From: Rhizobium acidisoli
GTDB lineage: Bacteria; Pseudomonadota; Alphaproteobacteria; Rhizobiales; Rhizobiaceae
Length of the DNA stretch: 64,000 nt
Direction: 5' to 3'
Assembly: GCF_002531755.2 (NCBI RefSeq)
Contig: NZ_CP034998.1
Span: forward strand, 3,290,001-3,354,000
Shown: piece by piece, positions 35,168 through 44,718 of the stretch
Position numbering within the stretch: the stretch's first letter is position 1
Layout of the letters: every line of letters begins with the position of its first letter
The notes under the pieces: model-generated
What the model was told of the DNA's origin: nothing
The model's input: the letters and a program-made list of their open reading frames with translations, nothing else
Databases searched by the model: none
Position numbers and translations under genes: made by a program

Positions 35168-36058
35168 CTATGCACCCTCGAGCCGAACCTTCTCCTTCAC
35201 GCGCCAGGCTCGCGGCGTTTCTCCCGTGTATTTGAGAAAGAAGCGTGAGAAATAGGCGGGGTCGGCAAAGCCGAGCCGGAAGGAGATCTCCTGAACGCTG
35301 CCGAGCGTAAAAACGAGCTGGCGTTTCGCCTCCTCGATGAGTTTGCCGGCGATCAGTTCGTGCGGCGTATTGCCGGTCATCGACCGGACGATACGGGTGA
35401 GATGCGTCGGCGAAACCCCAAGCTCGCCGGCGTAGAAGGAAGCGGGCTTGTGCGATCGGAAATGCTGTTGAAGAAGCTCGTTCAGCATCTCCATGCGCCG
35501 CTCATTCTCATTCGACGCAAGCTCGTAACTATCTCCCTCATGCGAAATCCTCGCCGTCAGTCGCAGCGCCAGGGCAACGTAAGCCCCCAGCGTTTCGTTG
35601 CGGCCGCTGCGGCGATTTTCGAACTCGTTGCCCAGCCGGCGCAACGTCTGGATGACATAGGCAGCCTCGGCATTATCGGGATCGAGCGGCGTCAGATGCG
35701 GCGTCGCCAGCCATTCGCCGAGCTGGCTTCGGTCGCCGAGCGGGTGGCTGAGATGCGATCTCAACAGCGTGATGACGAGGCCGTCGATGTCGCGCGAAAA
35801 GCGAAAGCCGTGGTTGAGCCCGGGCGGCACGGTGATGATTGCCGGCGGGCGGATGGTATGGCTCCTCTCGCCGAAAATTGCATCGCCTGAACCAGCTTCG
35901 ATGTATAATATCTGAAAGAAGCTCTCGTGGCGGTGGAGGCGGATTTCCCATTGATGCAGACTGCTGCGGGAGCGAATTGTTTCGCAATGCAGCCAAAACT
36001 CCGGTGATCGTCCGATGTTTTCGCCGTAGAGCTCGTAGGTCGGTATGTGTCTGCTCAT
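35168..36058 (-). CDS. AraC-family regulator, PobR-like
   Basis: A 296-residue protein with an N-terminal cupin-like sensor domain (RLHRHESFFQILYIEAGSGD, VPPGLNHGFRFS) and a C-terminal AraC double helix-turn-helix (SHKPASFYAGELGVSPTHLTRIVRS, then VQEISFRLGFADPAYFSRFF). The start at 36058 begins the conserved MSRHIPTYELYGE. It is divergent from pobA across about 120 bp. AraC-type PobR activators of 4-hydroxybenzoate hydroxylase genes have this layout, so it likely activates pobA in response to 4-hydroxybenzoate. Confidence 0.88.
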   Translation of the reverse strand: MSRHIPTYELYGENIGRSPEFWLHCETIRSRSSLHQWEIRLHRHESFFQILYIEAGSGDAIFGERSHTIRPPAIITVPPGLNHGFRFSRDIDGLVITLLRSHLSHPLGDRSQLGEWLATPHLTPLDPDNAEAAYVIQTLRRLGNEFENRRSGRNETLGAYVALALRLTARISHEGDSYELASNENERRMEMLNELLQQHFRSHKPASFYAGELGVSPTHLTRIVRSMTGNTPHELIAGKLIEEAKRQLVFTLGSVQEISFRLGFADPAYFSRFFLKYTGETPRAWRVKEKVRLEGA

Positions 36059-36146
36059 CGGCTTCCTCCCGCGCCAATGTTCGATTAGTGCAATTTTTAG
36101 GCTGGAATGTCCATTGTGATGATCCGGCCGGCGCGGCAGAATCTGA

Positions 36147-37349
<1,203 letters not shown>

Positions 37350-37414
37350 CATGAAGATTTGAGACTGGTGCGAACCATCGCGGTCCGCATTTTGAAAAGG
37401 GAGGAACCAAAACC

Positions 37415-38587
37415 ATGAAGAAGCTCGTTATCGCCGCGCTTGCGGCAATCGTGCTCAGCAGCGTTGCCCATGCCGACACAATCAAGGTCGGCGTCATCGG
37501 CCCGTTCTCCGGTCCGTTCGCCCTTCAGGGCAAGAATTTCAAGGCCGGCATCGACGCCTATATGGCGGTCAATGGCAGCAAGGTCGGCAACGATACGATC
37601 GAGATCGTCTATCGCGACGTGCCGCAGGCCGATCCCGCCCAATCCAAGGCGCTGGCGCAGGAGCTGATCGTCAAGGAAAAGGTCCAGTATCTCGCCGGCT
37701 TCTATTTCACCCCCGATGCCATGGCGGTGACGCCGATCCTGAAGCAGGGCAATGTGCCGATGGTCATCATGAACGCCGCCACCTCGGCGATCGTGACCAA
37801 GAGCCCGCTGGTCGTGCGCACCTCGTTTACCACCTGGCAGACCTCGACGCCGATCGCCAAGGTCGCCTTCGACGCCGGCGTCAAGAAAGTGATCTCGGTC
37901 GTCAGCGATTACGGCCCCGGCATCGACGCCGAGAATGCCTTCAAGACCGGCTTCGAAAAGGCCGGCGGCCAGGTGGTCGAGGCGATCCGCATGCCGCTCG
38001 CAACCAACGACTTCAGCCCGATCATGCAGCGCATCAAGGATTCCGGCGCGGAAGGCGTCTTCGCCTTCCTGCCCTCCGGTCCGACGACGCTCGGCTTCGT
38101 CAAGGCCTATAATGAAAACGGCCTGAAGGCCGCCGGCATCAAGTTCTTTGCGCCGGGAGATCTGACGCAGGAATCCGACCTGCCGGCGCTTGGTGACGCC
38201 GCACTCGGCATCCAGACGAGCTTCCATTATGCCGTTTCGCACGACTCGCCCGAGAACAAGGCTTTCGTCGAGGCTGCCGCCAAGGCGATCGGCAACAAGG
38301 CCGAACTCTCCTTCCCCGCGGTCAGCGCCTATGACGGCATGTATGTCATTTACAAGATGATCGAGGCGACGGGCGGCAAGCAGGATGCCGCAAAGGCGGT
38401 CGATGCGGTGAAGGGCCTGGCCTGGGTAAGCCCGCGCGGCCCGGTTTCGATCGATCCGGAAAGCCGTCACATCACGCAGAACATTTATCTGCGCGAAGTC
38501 GCCAAGGCCGATGACGGAACCTACATCAACAAGGAGGTCCAGACCTTCGAAAAGCAGGGCGATCCGGGCCTGGCCGCCGCCAAGTAA
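37415..38587 (+). CDS. ABC transporter binding protein, branched-chain amino acid/aromatic type
   Basis: This 390-residue periplasmic LivK-like protein has a signal peptide (MKKLVIAALAAIVLSSVAHA) and the VGVIGPFSGPFALQGKNFKAG start typical of HAAT-family receptors. It begins 65 bp after pobA and heads a five-gene import set. Several HAAT systems beside aromatic catabolic genes bind aromatic acids; 4-hydroxybenzoate or a related phenolic acid is the inferred ligand. Confidence 0.88.
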   Translation: MKKLVIAALAAIVLSSVAHADTIKVGVIGPFSGPFALQGKNFKAGIDAYMAVNGSKVGNDTIEIVYRDVPQADPAQSKALAQELIVKEKVQYLAGFYFTPDAMAVTPILKQGNVPMVIMNAATSAIVTKSPLVVRTSFTTWQTSTPIAKVAFDAGVKKVISVVSDYGPGIDAENAFKTGFEKAGGQVVEAIRMPLATNDFSPIMQRIKDSGAEGVFAFLPSGPTTLGFVKAYNENGLKAAGIKFFAPGDLTQESDLPALGDAALGIQTSFHYAVSHDSPENKAFVEAAAKAIGNKAELSFPAVSAYDGMYVIYKMIEATGGKQDAAKAVDAVKGLAWVSPRGPVSIDPESRHITQNIYLREVAKADDGTYINKEVQTFEKQGDPGLAAAK

Positions 38588-38656
38588 CATCCGGCATCGT
38601 GATGGGCGGCGGACGCGGGCCCACCCGCGCCCGTCGCATCGAAGCAAGGTATTTCC

Positions 38657-39520
38657 ATGCAGACAGTCTTCAGCATAGCCGTCGACGCTTTTGCCTATGG
38701 CATGGTGCTCTTCGTCATATCGATCGGCCTTTCCGTGACCATGGGGCTGATGCGGGTCGTCAACCTGGCGCACGGCGCCTTCGCGATGATCGGAGGCTAT
38801 ATCGCCTCCTATGCCGCCCGCGATCTCGGCCTCGCTTATGCGATAGCGGTCATCGCCGCCATCGTCGTCACGATCCTCGTCGCAATCCCGCTCGAGCGTT
38901 TCCTCTACCGCCGGATCTACGGCGCGCCGGAGCTAACCCAGGTGCTGATGACCATCGGCATCACCTTCTGCGTCATCGGCATCGCCAATTACGCGATGGG
39001 GCCGACGCTGAAAACCATACCGCTTCCGGCTACGCTGCAGGGATCGGCCGATCTTGGCTTCCGCACCATTCCCGTTCACCGGCTTTTCGTCATTTTCTGC
39101 GGCCTCGCCGTTGCTCTCGCACTTTGGTTCGCGATCGAAAGGACGAGCTTCGGCGTCAAGCTACGCGCCTCCGTCGACGATGCGGCGATGGCCGCGGCAC
39201 TCGGCGTGCGCACCGAGATCATCTATGCCGTGAGCTTCGCCGTCGCCGTCGGGCTTGCCGCCTTCGGCGGCGTGGTCGGCGCCGAACTCCTGCCGGTCGA
39301 GCCCTATTACGCACTGCGCTACATGGTCACCTTCCTGGTCGTCGTCTCCGTCGGCGGCGCGGGCTCCATTCCGGGCGCGCTGATCGCTTGCCTGCTGCTC
39401 GGGGCGATCGATACGACGGGACGTTATCTGATGCCTGAATTCGGCGAATTCTTCTTCTACCTTGCGGTGATCGCGATCATCTGCGTCTTCCCCCGCGGCC
39501 TTGCCGGGAGGGCGAAGTGA
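38657..39520 (+). CDS. ABC transporter permease, LivH family
   Basis: A 287-residue permease with about eight membrane segments. The LivH signature VNLAHGAFAMIGGYIA lies near residues 36-50, and ASVDDAAMAAALGV forms the ATPase-contact loop. It lies between the binding protein and LivM-like genes, 1 bp from the latter. Confidence 0.9.
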   Translation: MQTVFSIAVDAFAYGMVLFVISIGLSVTMGLMRVVNLAHGAFAMIGGYIASYAARDLGLAYAIAVIAAIVVTILVAIPLERFLYRRIYGAPELTQVLMTIGITFCVIGIANYAMGPTLKTIPLPATLQGSADLGFRTIPVHRLFVIFCGLAVALALWFAIERTSFGVKLRASVDDAAMAAALGVRTEIIYAVSFAVAVGLAAFGGVVGAELLPVEPYYALRYMVTFLVVVSVGGAGSIPGALIACLLLGAIDTTGRYLMPEFGEFFFYLAVIAIICVFPRGLAGRAK

Positions 39521-39521
39521 G

Positions 39522-40526
39522 ATGGCGCTCGTAATGAACAACGAAAACGGACGTCTTCAGCGTCGGCGCGGGGCCCTCGCCCGCGATCTGATCGGAATAG
39601 CGGTGATGACAGCCATCGCCGCGATCGGCTACTTCGCCTTCCCCGATAATCTCGCCCTTCTGACCCGGATGATCACGATCGCGCTGCTCGTTCTGTCACT
39701 CGATCTCGTGACCGGCTATTGCGGCGTCGCCACGCTCGGCCATGCCGCGCTGTTCGGCTCCGGCGCCTATGCCGCCGGGATCTTGTCGGCGCATTACGGC
39801 ATCAATGATCCGCTGCTGATGATGCTAGCCGGCATTGCAGGCGGCGCCATTGCCGGGCTGCTCAGCGGCGCAATCATTCTGCGGGCGCACGGACTGCCGC
39901 AGCTTGTGCTGTCGATTGCGCTCATCAACCTCTTCCACGAATTCGCTAACAAAGCGTCGTCATGGACAGGAGGCAGCGATGGGCTTTCCGGCATCGCGCC
40001 GGACCCGATTTTCGGCATTTTCGAATTCGATCTTTACGGTCAAACCGCCTTTTTCTTCGGAATGGCGTTGCTGCTTATTGTCTTCGTGCTGCTCAGATTC
40101 CTGGTCCGCTCGCCCTTCGGCATGCTCTGCCGCGGCATCAAGCAGGACCCGCTGCGCATCCGCGCTATGGGTGCGTCGCCGAAGGCGGCGCTGATCAGGA
40201 TGTACGTCATTTCGGGCGCCGTGGCCGGGGTCGGCGGCGCCTTGAATGCGATCTCGACGCAGGTCGTCGGTCTCGACAGCCTGTCTTTCACCCAATCGGC
40301 CGAAGCGCTGGTTATGCTCGTGCTGGGCGGTACCGGCTCTCTCTTCGGTGCGCTCTCCGGCACGGTCATCTTCATGCTCTTCGAGGACTATGTCTCGGCC
40401 GCCAATCCCTTCCACTGGCTGACCATGGTCGGTGCGCTGCTGATCGCCGTCGTGCTTTTCGCGCCGAAAGGTCTCTACGGGACCGCCGCGAGCTTTATCG
40501 GCCGCCGCCGGGAGCAGCGCTCATGA
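39522..40526 (+). CDS. ABC transporter permease, LivM family
   Basis: A 334-residue permease with the LivM features LDLVTGYCGVATLGHAALFGSGAYAAG, TGGSDGLSGI and GIKQDPLRIRAMGASPK. The ATG at 39522 has GGGAGGG upstream and follows the livH stop by 1 bp. Its stop overlaps the ATPase start (ATGA). Confidence 0.9.
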   Translation: MALVMNNENGRLQRRRGALARDLIGIAVMTAIAAIGYFAFPDNLALLTRMITIALLVLSLDLVTGYCGVATLGHAALFGSGAYAAGILSAHYGINDPLLMMLAGIAGGAIAGLLSGAIILRAHGLPQLVLSIALINLFHEFANKASSWTGGSDGLSGIAPDPIFGIFEFDLYGQTAFFFGMALLLIVFVLLRFLVRSPFGMLCRGIKQDPLRIRAMGASPKAALIRMYVISGAVAGVGGALNAISTQVVGLDSLSFTQSAEALVMLVLGGTGSLFGALSGTVIFMLFEDYVSAANPFHWLTMVGALLIAVVLFAPKGLYGTAASFIGRRREQRS

Positions 40527-41287
40527 GCCCGGTCTTCGAAGTTGCCAATCTCAAAAAAGCCTTCGGCGGCCTTGCCGTTACCAATAATGTCTCGCTAGCG
40601 ATGTCGCCGGGTGATCGCGTGGCGCTGATCGGCCCGAACGGGGCCGGCAAGACTACTTTCGTCAACCTGGTGACCGGCAACCTTCCCCCCGATTCCGGCG
40701 AGGTGCGGCTTGGCGGCGAGGTGGTCACGAAAGTCGGCGCGATCGGCAGGGTCAAACGCGGTCTGGTGCGATCCTTCCAGGTGACACGGCTTTTCCAGGA
40801 TATGACACCGGCCGAACATGTCGGGCTCGCTATTCTTCAGCGGGACGGACGCAGCGGACGCATGTTCGGCAATTTCCTGCATATGCCCGAGGTCACGGCG
40901 GAGGTCGACGATCTCCTGGGAAAGCTCGGGCTGACGCCGCTGATGCATCGCAAGGTCAGCGAAATCGCCTATGGCCAGCAGCGGCTTCTCGAGATCGCCG
41001 TGGCGTTGGCGCTGAAGCCGAAGGTGCTGCTGCTCGACGAGCCGGCAGCCGGCGTGCCGCAAAGCGATACCGGCCGCATCGAGCAGGCACTGGCCGATCT
41101 GCCTGCCGATCTCGCCGTCCTGATGATCGAACACGATATGGATCTTGTCTTCCGTTTTGCCAAACGTGTCATCGTGCTGGCCGCCGGCGCGATCATCTTC
41201 GATGGCCGGCCTGAAGACGTCACCAAGGATGCCCGCGTGCGCGAGGCCTATCTAGGGAGTTATGCCAATGCCAGCCCTGTCGCTTGA
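40523..41287 (+). CDS. ABC transporter ATP-binding protein, LivG family
   Basis: A 254-residue ATPase with Walker A GPNGAGKTT, Walker B VLLLDEPAAGV and switch-region IEHDMDLVF. The signature region is atypical: SEIAYGQQRLLEIAVAL in place of LSGGQQ, a known variation in LivG-type subunits. Start and end overlap the neighbouring genes by 4 and 26 bp. Confidence 0.9.
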   Translation: MSPVFEVANLKKAFGGLAVTNNVSLAMSPGDRVALIGPNGAGKTTFVNLVTGNLPPDSGEVRLGGEVVTKVGAIGRVKRGLVRSFQVTRLFQDMTPAEHVGLAILQRDGRSGRMFGNFLHMPEVTAEVDDLLGKLGLTPLMHRKVSEIAYGQQRLLEIAVALALKPKVLLLDEPAAGVPQSDTGRIEQALADLPADLAVLMIEHDMDLVFRFAKRVIVLAAGAIIFDGRPEDVTKDARVREAYLGSYANASPVA

Positions 41288-41984
41288 GGTCGAAAATCTC
41301 TCGGCCGGATATGGGCCGACGCGCGTGCTCGAAGCCATTTCCTTCTCCATACCGGCTGGCGCCCGGCTAGCCGTTCTCGGCCGCAACGGCATGGGCAAGA
41401 CCACGCTTCTGGCCACGCTCGCCGGGCAGACCAGACGATATGACGGCCACATCCGCCTCGGCGGCTCGGATGTCACCACGGCGCCGAGCGCCACGCGCGC
41501 GCATAAGGGTCTCGGATATGTGCCGCAGACGCGCTGCGTCTTCCCGACGCTGACGGTCGAGGAAAACCTCTTCGTCGGCCTGAAGGCGCGGCCCAAAACG
41601 GCGCTTGAGGAAGCCTATGCCATGTTCCCGCGCCTGAAGGAGCGCCGCCGCAACCTCGGCAGCCAGCTCTCCGGCGGCGAGCAGCAGATGCTCTCAACCG
41701 CCCGCACCATTCTCGGCCGCCCGTCCGTCCTGCTGCTCGACGAACCGCTGGAGGGTCTTGCACCGGTTATCTGCGAGGAGCTGATGGCTGCCTTCGCCGC
41801 GCTCGCCAAGACAGGCGACATGACCATCGTGCTGGTGGAACAGCGCATCCAGAGCGCCCTCGATTTCGCCGATCAGGTCGTCATTCTCGAACGAGGCAGA
41901 CTGGCCTGGTCGGGAACGCCGGAAGGCCTCACCAAGGACCACGAGGTTGTCGAAAGCTTGCTCGGGGTCGGCGGTCTGCACTGA
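41262..41984 (+). CDS. ABC transporter ATP-binding protein, LivF family
   Basis: A 240-residue ATPase with Walker A GRNGMGKTT, signature LSGGEQQML, Walker B VLLLDEPLEGLAP and VEQRIQSALDFADQV after the switch. Start ATG 41262 has AGGGAG just upstream; ATG 41268 is an alternative. It ends the aromatic-acid-associated import operon. Confidence 0.9.
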   Translation: MPMPALSLEVENLSAGYGPTRVLEAISFSIPAGARLAVLGRNGMGKTTLLATLAGQTRRYDGHIRLGGSDVTTAPSATRAHKGLGYVPQTRCVFPTLTVEENLFVGLKARPKTALEEAYAMFPRLKERRRNLGSQLSGGEQQMLSTARTILGRPSVLLLDEPLEGLAPVICEELMAAFAALAKTGDMTIVLVEQRIQSALDFADQVVILERGRLAWSGTPEGLTKDHEVVESLLGVGGLH

Positions 41985-42317
41985 AGCAATCACTGCAGTA
42001 TATCTTCACGTTCACGTCATCATGAACCGGCATTATCAAGCTGCCTGCAAGCTTTCTTCTGGCCAACATCGATAGGACTTTTGAACAGGCAGAAAAGACC
42101 ACGTTATCCGAAGCGATCTCAGCGTAAGACGAACATAAATCTTCACCGTCAAGGGAATAGACGTCAATGTCGATCGTTCTACTTGGATGTTTGAACTGCA
42201 GATAAGTTGCGCCTATTGGATTTTAACAGGCTGGATTGATCTGATGCCCGTCAAATTCCGTTGCCAGACACCCGATAGGGTTGCATATTCGAATGAGTCT
42301 TCAGATGGGAGGTAGAA
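41985..42317. other. Intergenic region without a recognisable gene
   Basis: About 330 bp between the LivF-like gene and the VCBS-like protein gene, visibly richer in A+T than the flanking coding DNA. It presumably holds the promoter of the downstream gene (ribosome site GGGAGG at about 42306). I see no RNA gene, repeat or clear terminator. Confidence 0.45.
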
Positions 42318-43151
42318 ATGGCAAATCATAAGCCGGTCGCAGGTGACGTATACCAGCCTATTTTCAACATCGACAACCCGATCGACGGCAACATATTGGA
42401 TAGCACCAGTTCCACAGATGCCGACGGAGATCTTGTGCGCCTCAACTTCGTGAACGGACAGCGAATTCCGCAGCCGGCCGATCCGGATGGCCCCGCCACG
42501 ACGACGACAATCGAGGGAAAATACGGCACGCTGACCGTCTATTCCAACGGCAACTACACCTATGAACTCGATCACTCCAACCCGGTGGTGGCAGCGCTCG
42601 GCCCGGGCGATCAACTCGTCGACCAGTTCAATTTCAAGATCTCGGACGGCAAAGGCGCCACCGATTTCGGCTTGCTCAATATCGCTGTCGACCTGCCGGA
42701 ACGTGGCGACATCTTCGTCAATTTCGAGGATGTCGGCAAACACGATTTCCCCACGGGCTACAAGGGTTTTGACTGGGGCGCTTGGCATGATGGCGACGAC
42801 GCAACGATCCATAAAGAAGCCGACGGCAACCACTACCTGTCAGGCGGCGTGTTCTGGACACCCATCCAGGCGGCCGATGGCGGCACCTTCCAGATCGAGC
42901 AATTCAGCGTAGCAAATGGCACATCAGACTATGACAACGTTCTGACGATCGAAGGCAGGTTGAACGGCGATACCGTGTTTCTGGTCACGGTCAACGTGAC
43001 CGCCGACAGCATTCATGATCCGCAAGTGATTGATCTCAGCGCCTATGGCCAGATCGACTATCTCGTGCTCGACACCGAGCCGGTCATCACCGAAACGAGC
43101 GGTCCTGATTATTATGGCGCGCAATACGACAATTTTCATTTCATCGTTTGA
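42318..43151 (+). CDS. VCBS/cadherin-like secreted protein (Rap-like candidate)
   Basis: The 277-residue acidic protein lacks a cleavable signal peptide. Its first half (about 20-125) resembles a VCBS/cadherin-like domain: DADGDLVRLNFVNG, GKYGTLTVYSNGNYTYELD and FKISDGKGATDFGLLNI. Its second half (about 130-277) is another predicted beta-sandwich starting DIFVNFEDVGKHDF. Rhizobium Rap adhesins have such domains and leave by the PrsDE type I exporter without a signal peptide. Assignment to that group is inference from domain style. Calcium-binding-like acidic loops (DADGD, DGDD) are present. Confidence 0.6.
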   Translation: MANHKPVAGDVYQPIFNIDNPIDGNILDSTSSTDADGDLVRLNFVNGQRIPQPADPDGPATTTTIEGKYGTLTVYSNGNYTYELDHSNPVVAALGPGDQLVDQFNFKISDGKGATDFGLLNIAVDLPERGDIFVNFEDVGKHDFPTGYKGFDWGAWHDGDDATIHKEADGNHYLSGGVFWTPIQAADGGTFQIEQFSVANGTSDYDNVLTIEGRLNGDTVFLVTVNVTADSIHDPQVIDLSAYGQIDYLVLDTEPVITETSGPDYYGAQYDNFHFIV

Positions 43152-43396
43152 GTGGCGTCTCGGATGAACAAGCAGTCGGCCTTCCGGCAGCATCGGGAAC
43201 GAGGTGATGTTCCAGATGCCAGGAAGGCCAAACGGTTCATCATGGTGAAGAACCATTACGAACGTTGTCGCTCGGGAAGCATCCTCACACTGTAGCCGCC
43301 TACCTGGTACCAATTTCTTGCGATAGCGGACAGACCTGCCTGTTTGCTAGCATGAGAATGTCCGAGGAGGACACGGATGCTGGGACGGAGGAAATG

Positions 43397-43519
43397 ATGC
43401 AGCCAGTCGGAATCAAGTTAGCGGCGGTGACGTTCTCGCTTGCCGTATGGGCTATTATTATCGCTGCCGCATCTCACCTTTGGACGATGAAGCTGCCAAT
43501 ATTGCTTCTGACGCAATAG
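43397..43519 (+). CDS. Possible 40-residue membrane peptide
   Basis: A short frame with GGAGG 5 bp before ATG 43397 encodes one hydrophobic segment (LAAVTFSLAVWAIIIAAASH). The frame remains open upstream to 43265. No family is recognised. It lies just outside the island boundary. Confidence 0.4.
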   Translation: MQPVGIKLAAVTFSLAVWAIIIAAASHLWTMKLPILLLTQ

Positions 43520-43670
43520 TCCGGTCTTCGGCGCCAGCGGAAATCCCGCAGATCGGAAGCTGACCGACTTTGCCGGCCGCACGCCTGTTTCGCTGCGACT
43601 GATGAACTGCCACGGCTGCCGGCACCGGCTCGAAGCAAGCCGCAAAATCGCCAAAATCTGCAATGAGAGT

Positions 43671-43715
43671 TGGTAGCGGAGTAGGGATTTGAACCCCCGA
43701 CACAAGGATTATGAT
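43671..43715. repeat. Attachment-site copy of the tRNA-Met 3' part
   Basis: These 45 bp match the 3' part of the tRNA-Met gene (48936-48980) with one mismatch (position 43682, T for G), in the same orientation. This is the distal att site of an element integrated in the tRNA gene. The match ends in the anticodon-loop region, a usual tyrosine-integrase crossover site. Confidence 0.9.
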
Positions 43716-43724
43716 ACCTTGTAA

Positions 43725-43744
43725 AAGCCCTGTTTTCAGGGCTT
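43725..43744 (-). terminator. Terminator of the HEPN-like gene
   Basis: AAGCCCTG and CAGGGCTT form a perfect 8-bp stem with a 4-nt loop, followed by a short T run on the minus strand, 52 bp after the stop at 43796. Confidence 0.65.
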
Positions 43745-43795
43745 CTGACATATCATGTTGCATCCATGTCGCAGCCATTGATTAGGCTGCACCGT

Positions 43796-44284
43796 TTATC
43801 GGTAATCATGGATGACTTGCGTATGGGCGAAACTCAGGTCGATCGCGAGGTCTCGAACGGCGCCGTGGATGTCATCCTGTGCTTCTTTGCCAAGATAGCG
43901 ATTACCTTCTTTCGGGTCGATCTGCATGACAGGTTGTCCGATAGGCAAGAAATCGAAAAGATAGTGCGAATGCAGAAGTTTATTTCGGCGCTTTCGCTCA
44001 AGGTGTAGGCGTTCGACCAATTTTTCAAATTGCTTTACCCAATCTGGCCGGCTACGGCCCCGTTCGTTGGCAGGGTTTTCGCGAAACTCTTTCCAGAGCG
44101 TGTCGACCTTCTGCTTGTTGGTCATGTTCAACAAACGATCCTTTGATTGAGCCCAATTTTCATGGCCCCACCAAAGTAGAAGGCACTCCTCCATCTTGCT
44201 TTCAATCCATTGGAACACGATCACATAACGACCCACCATCGCGAGAAATTCATTCATCGCCTGGTCTTGTTCGTCTTCAGTCAT
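43796..44284 (-). CDS. Uncharacterised HEPN-like protein
   Basis: A 162-residue, predominantly helical protein. The ATG at 44284 has GGAGGAAG upstream and overlaps the end of the integrase remnant. Residues 100-105 read RNKLLH, the R-x4-H motif of HEPN ribonucleases, in a helix (LERLHL-like region followed by RKRRNKLLHSHYLF) as expected for that fold. The first half (FLAMVGRYVIVFQWIESKMEECLLLWWG) would form the other long helices. HEPN proteins often act as RNase toxins in defence or toxin-antitoxin systems. Assignment rests on one motif and helical character. Confidence 0.5.
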   Translation of the reverse strand: MTEDEQDQAMNEFLAMVGRYVIVFQWIESKMEECLLLWWGHENWAQSKDRLLNMTNKQKVDTLWKEFRENPANERGRSRPDWVKQFEKLVERLHLERKRRNKLLHSHYLFDFLPIGQPVMQIDPKEGNRYLGKEAQDDIHGAVRDLAIDLSFAHTQVIHDYR

Positions 44285-44441
44285 AACTTCCTCCAAGTAG
44301 TGCTGCCTCGGCAGCCGCCAGTTCGTTTGCATCATCCGTTCTCGGGAATAGGTGGCCATAGGTATCGGCCGTCACGGTGATCGAAGAATGTCCCATTCGC
44401 TCTTGAACAAGCTTGAGGGGAAGCCCTAGGCGGCCGGTTGA
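44277..44441 (-). pseudogene. 3' remnant of a tyrosine-recombinase integrase
   Basis: Reading on the minus strand gives GLPLKLVQERMGHSSI followed by TVTADTYGHLFPRTDD, the C-terminal end of phage-type integrases with the catalytic His region and nucleophile Tyr (DTYGHLF). The frame is closed by a stop only eight codons upstream of this homology (about 44442), and the N-terminal 85% is missing. It ends at 44277, overlapping the start of the HEPN-like gene. It is probably what inserted the island into tRNA-Met. Confidence 0.8.
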
Positions 44442-44484
44442 TCAGCCACCCTCGGTCTCCCATTTCGCCTTCAGCGTCGCCTTC

Positions 44485-44703
44485 ATGATTGCCGAAGACA
44501 CCGACGAAAGCGGCACGTTGGCCCAAAAGCCGGTCGAGATCGCCGGGCGCGCTGGCGTTCACTTGGGGACGCTGATGACCGCCTTAGATGGTCTTTGCCG
44601 GCTCGGCTATATATTGTTTGAGCGAGGAAAATATCGGCAGCCGAGCAAAATCACGATGCTGCCGATCGCATCGAAGGCCCGATCGCAGCGTGACATCGCG
44701 TGA
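44485..44703 (+). CDS. Possible winged-helix fragment
   Basis: The 72-residue frame contains a helix-turn-helix-like stretch (PVEIAGRAGVHLGTLMTALD) followed by LCRLGYILFERGKYRQPSK, which could be a wing. The frame continues upstream (PSVSHFAFSVAFMIAEDTDE) without a start or ribosome site, so it may be the 3' part of a truncated gene whose loss coincides with that of the integrase 5' part. No family assigned. Confidence 0.35.
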   Translation: MIAEDTDESGTLAQKPVEIAGRAGVHLGTLMTALDGLCRLGYILFERGKYRQPSKITMLPIASKARSQRDIA

Positions 44704-44718
44704 CATTTCTGAACAAAC

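Noticed and set aside
43164..43295. 43-codon plus-strand frame after the VCBS-like gene
   Set aside because: No ribosome site, no hydrophobic or recognised pattern.
44332..44562. 76-codon minus-strand frame across the integrase remnant
   Set aside because: It is out of frame with the recognisable integrase C-terminus; the real remnant reads 44441 to 44277.
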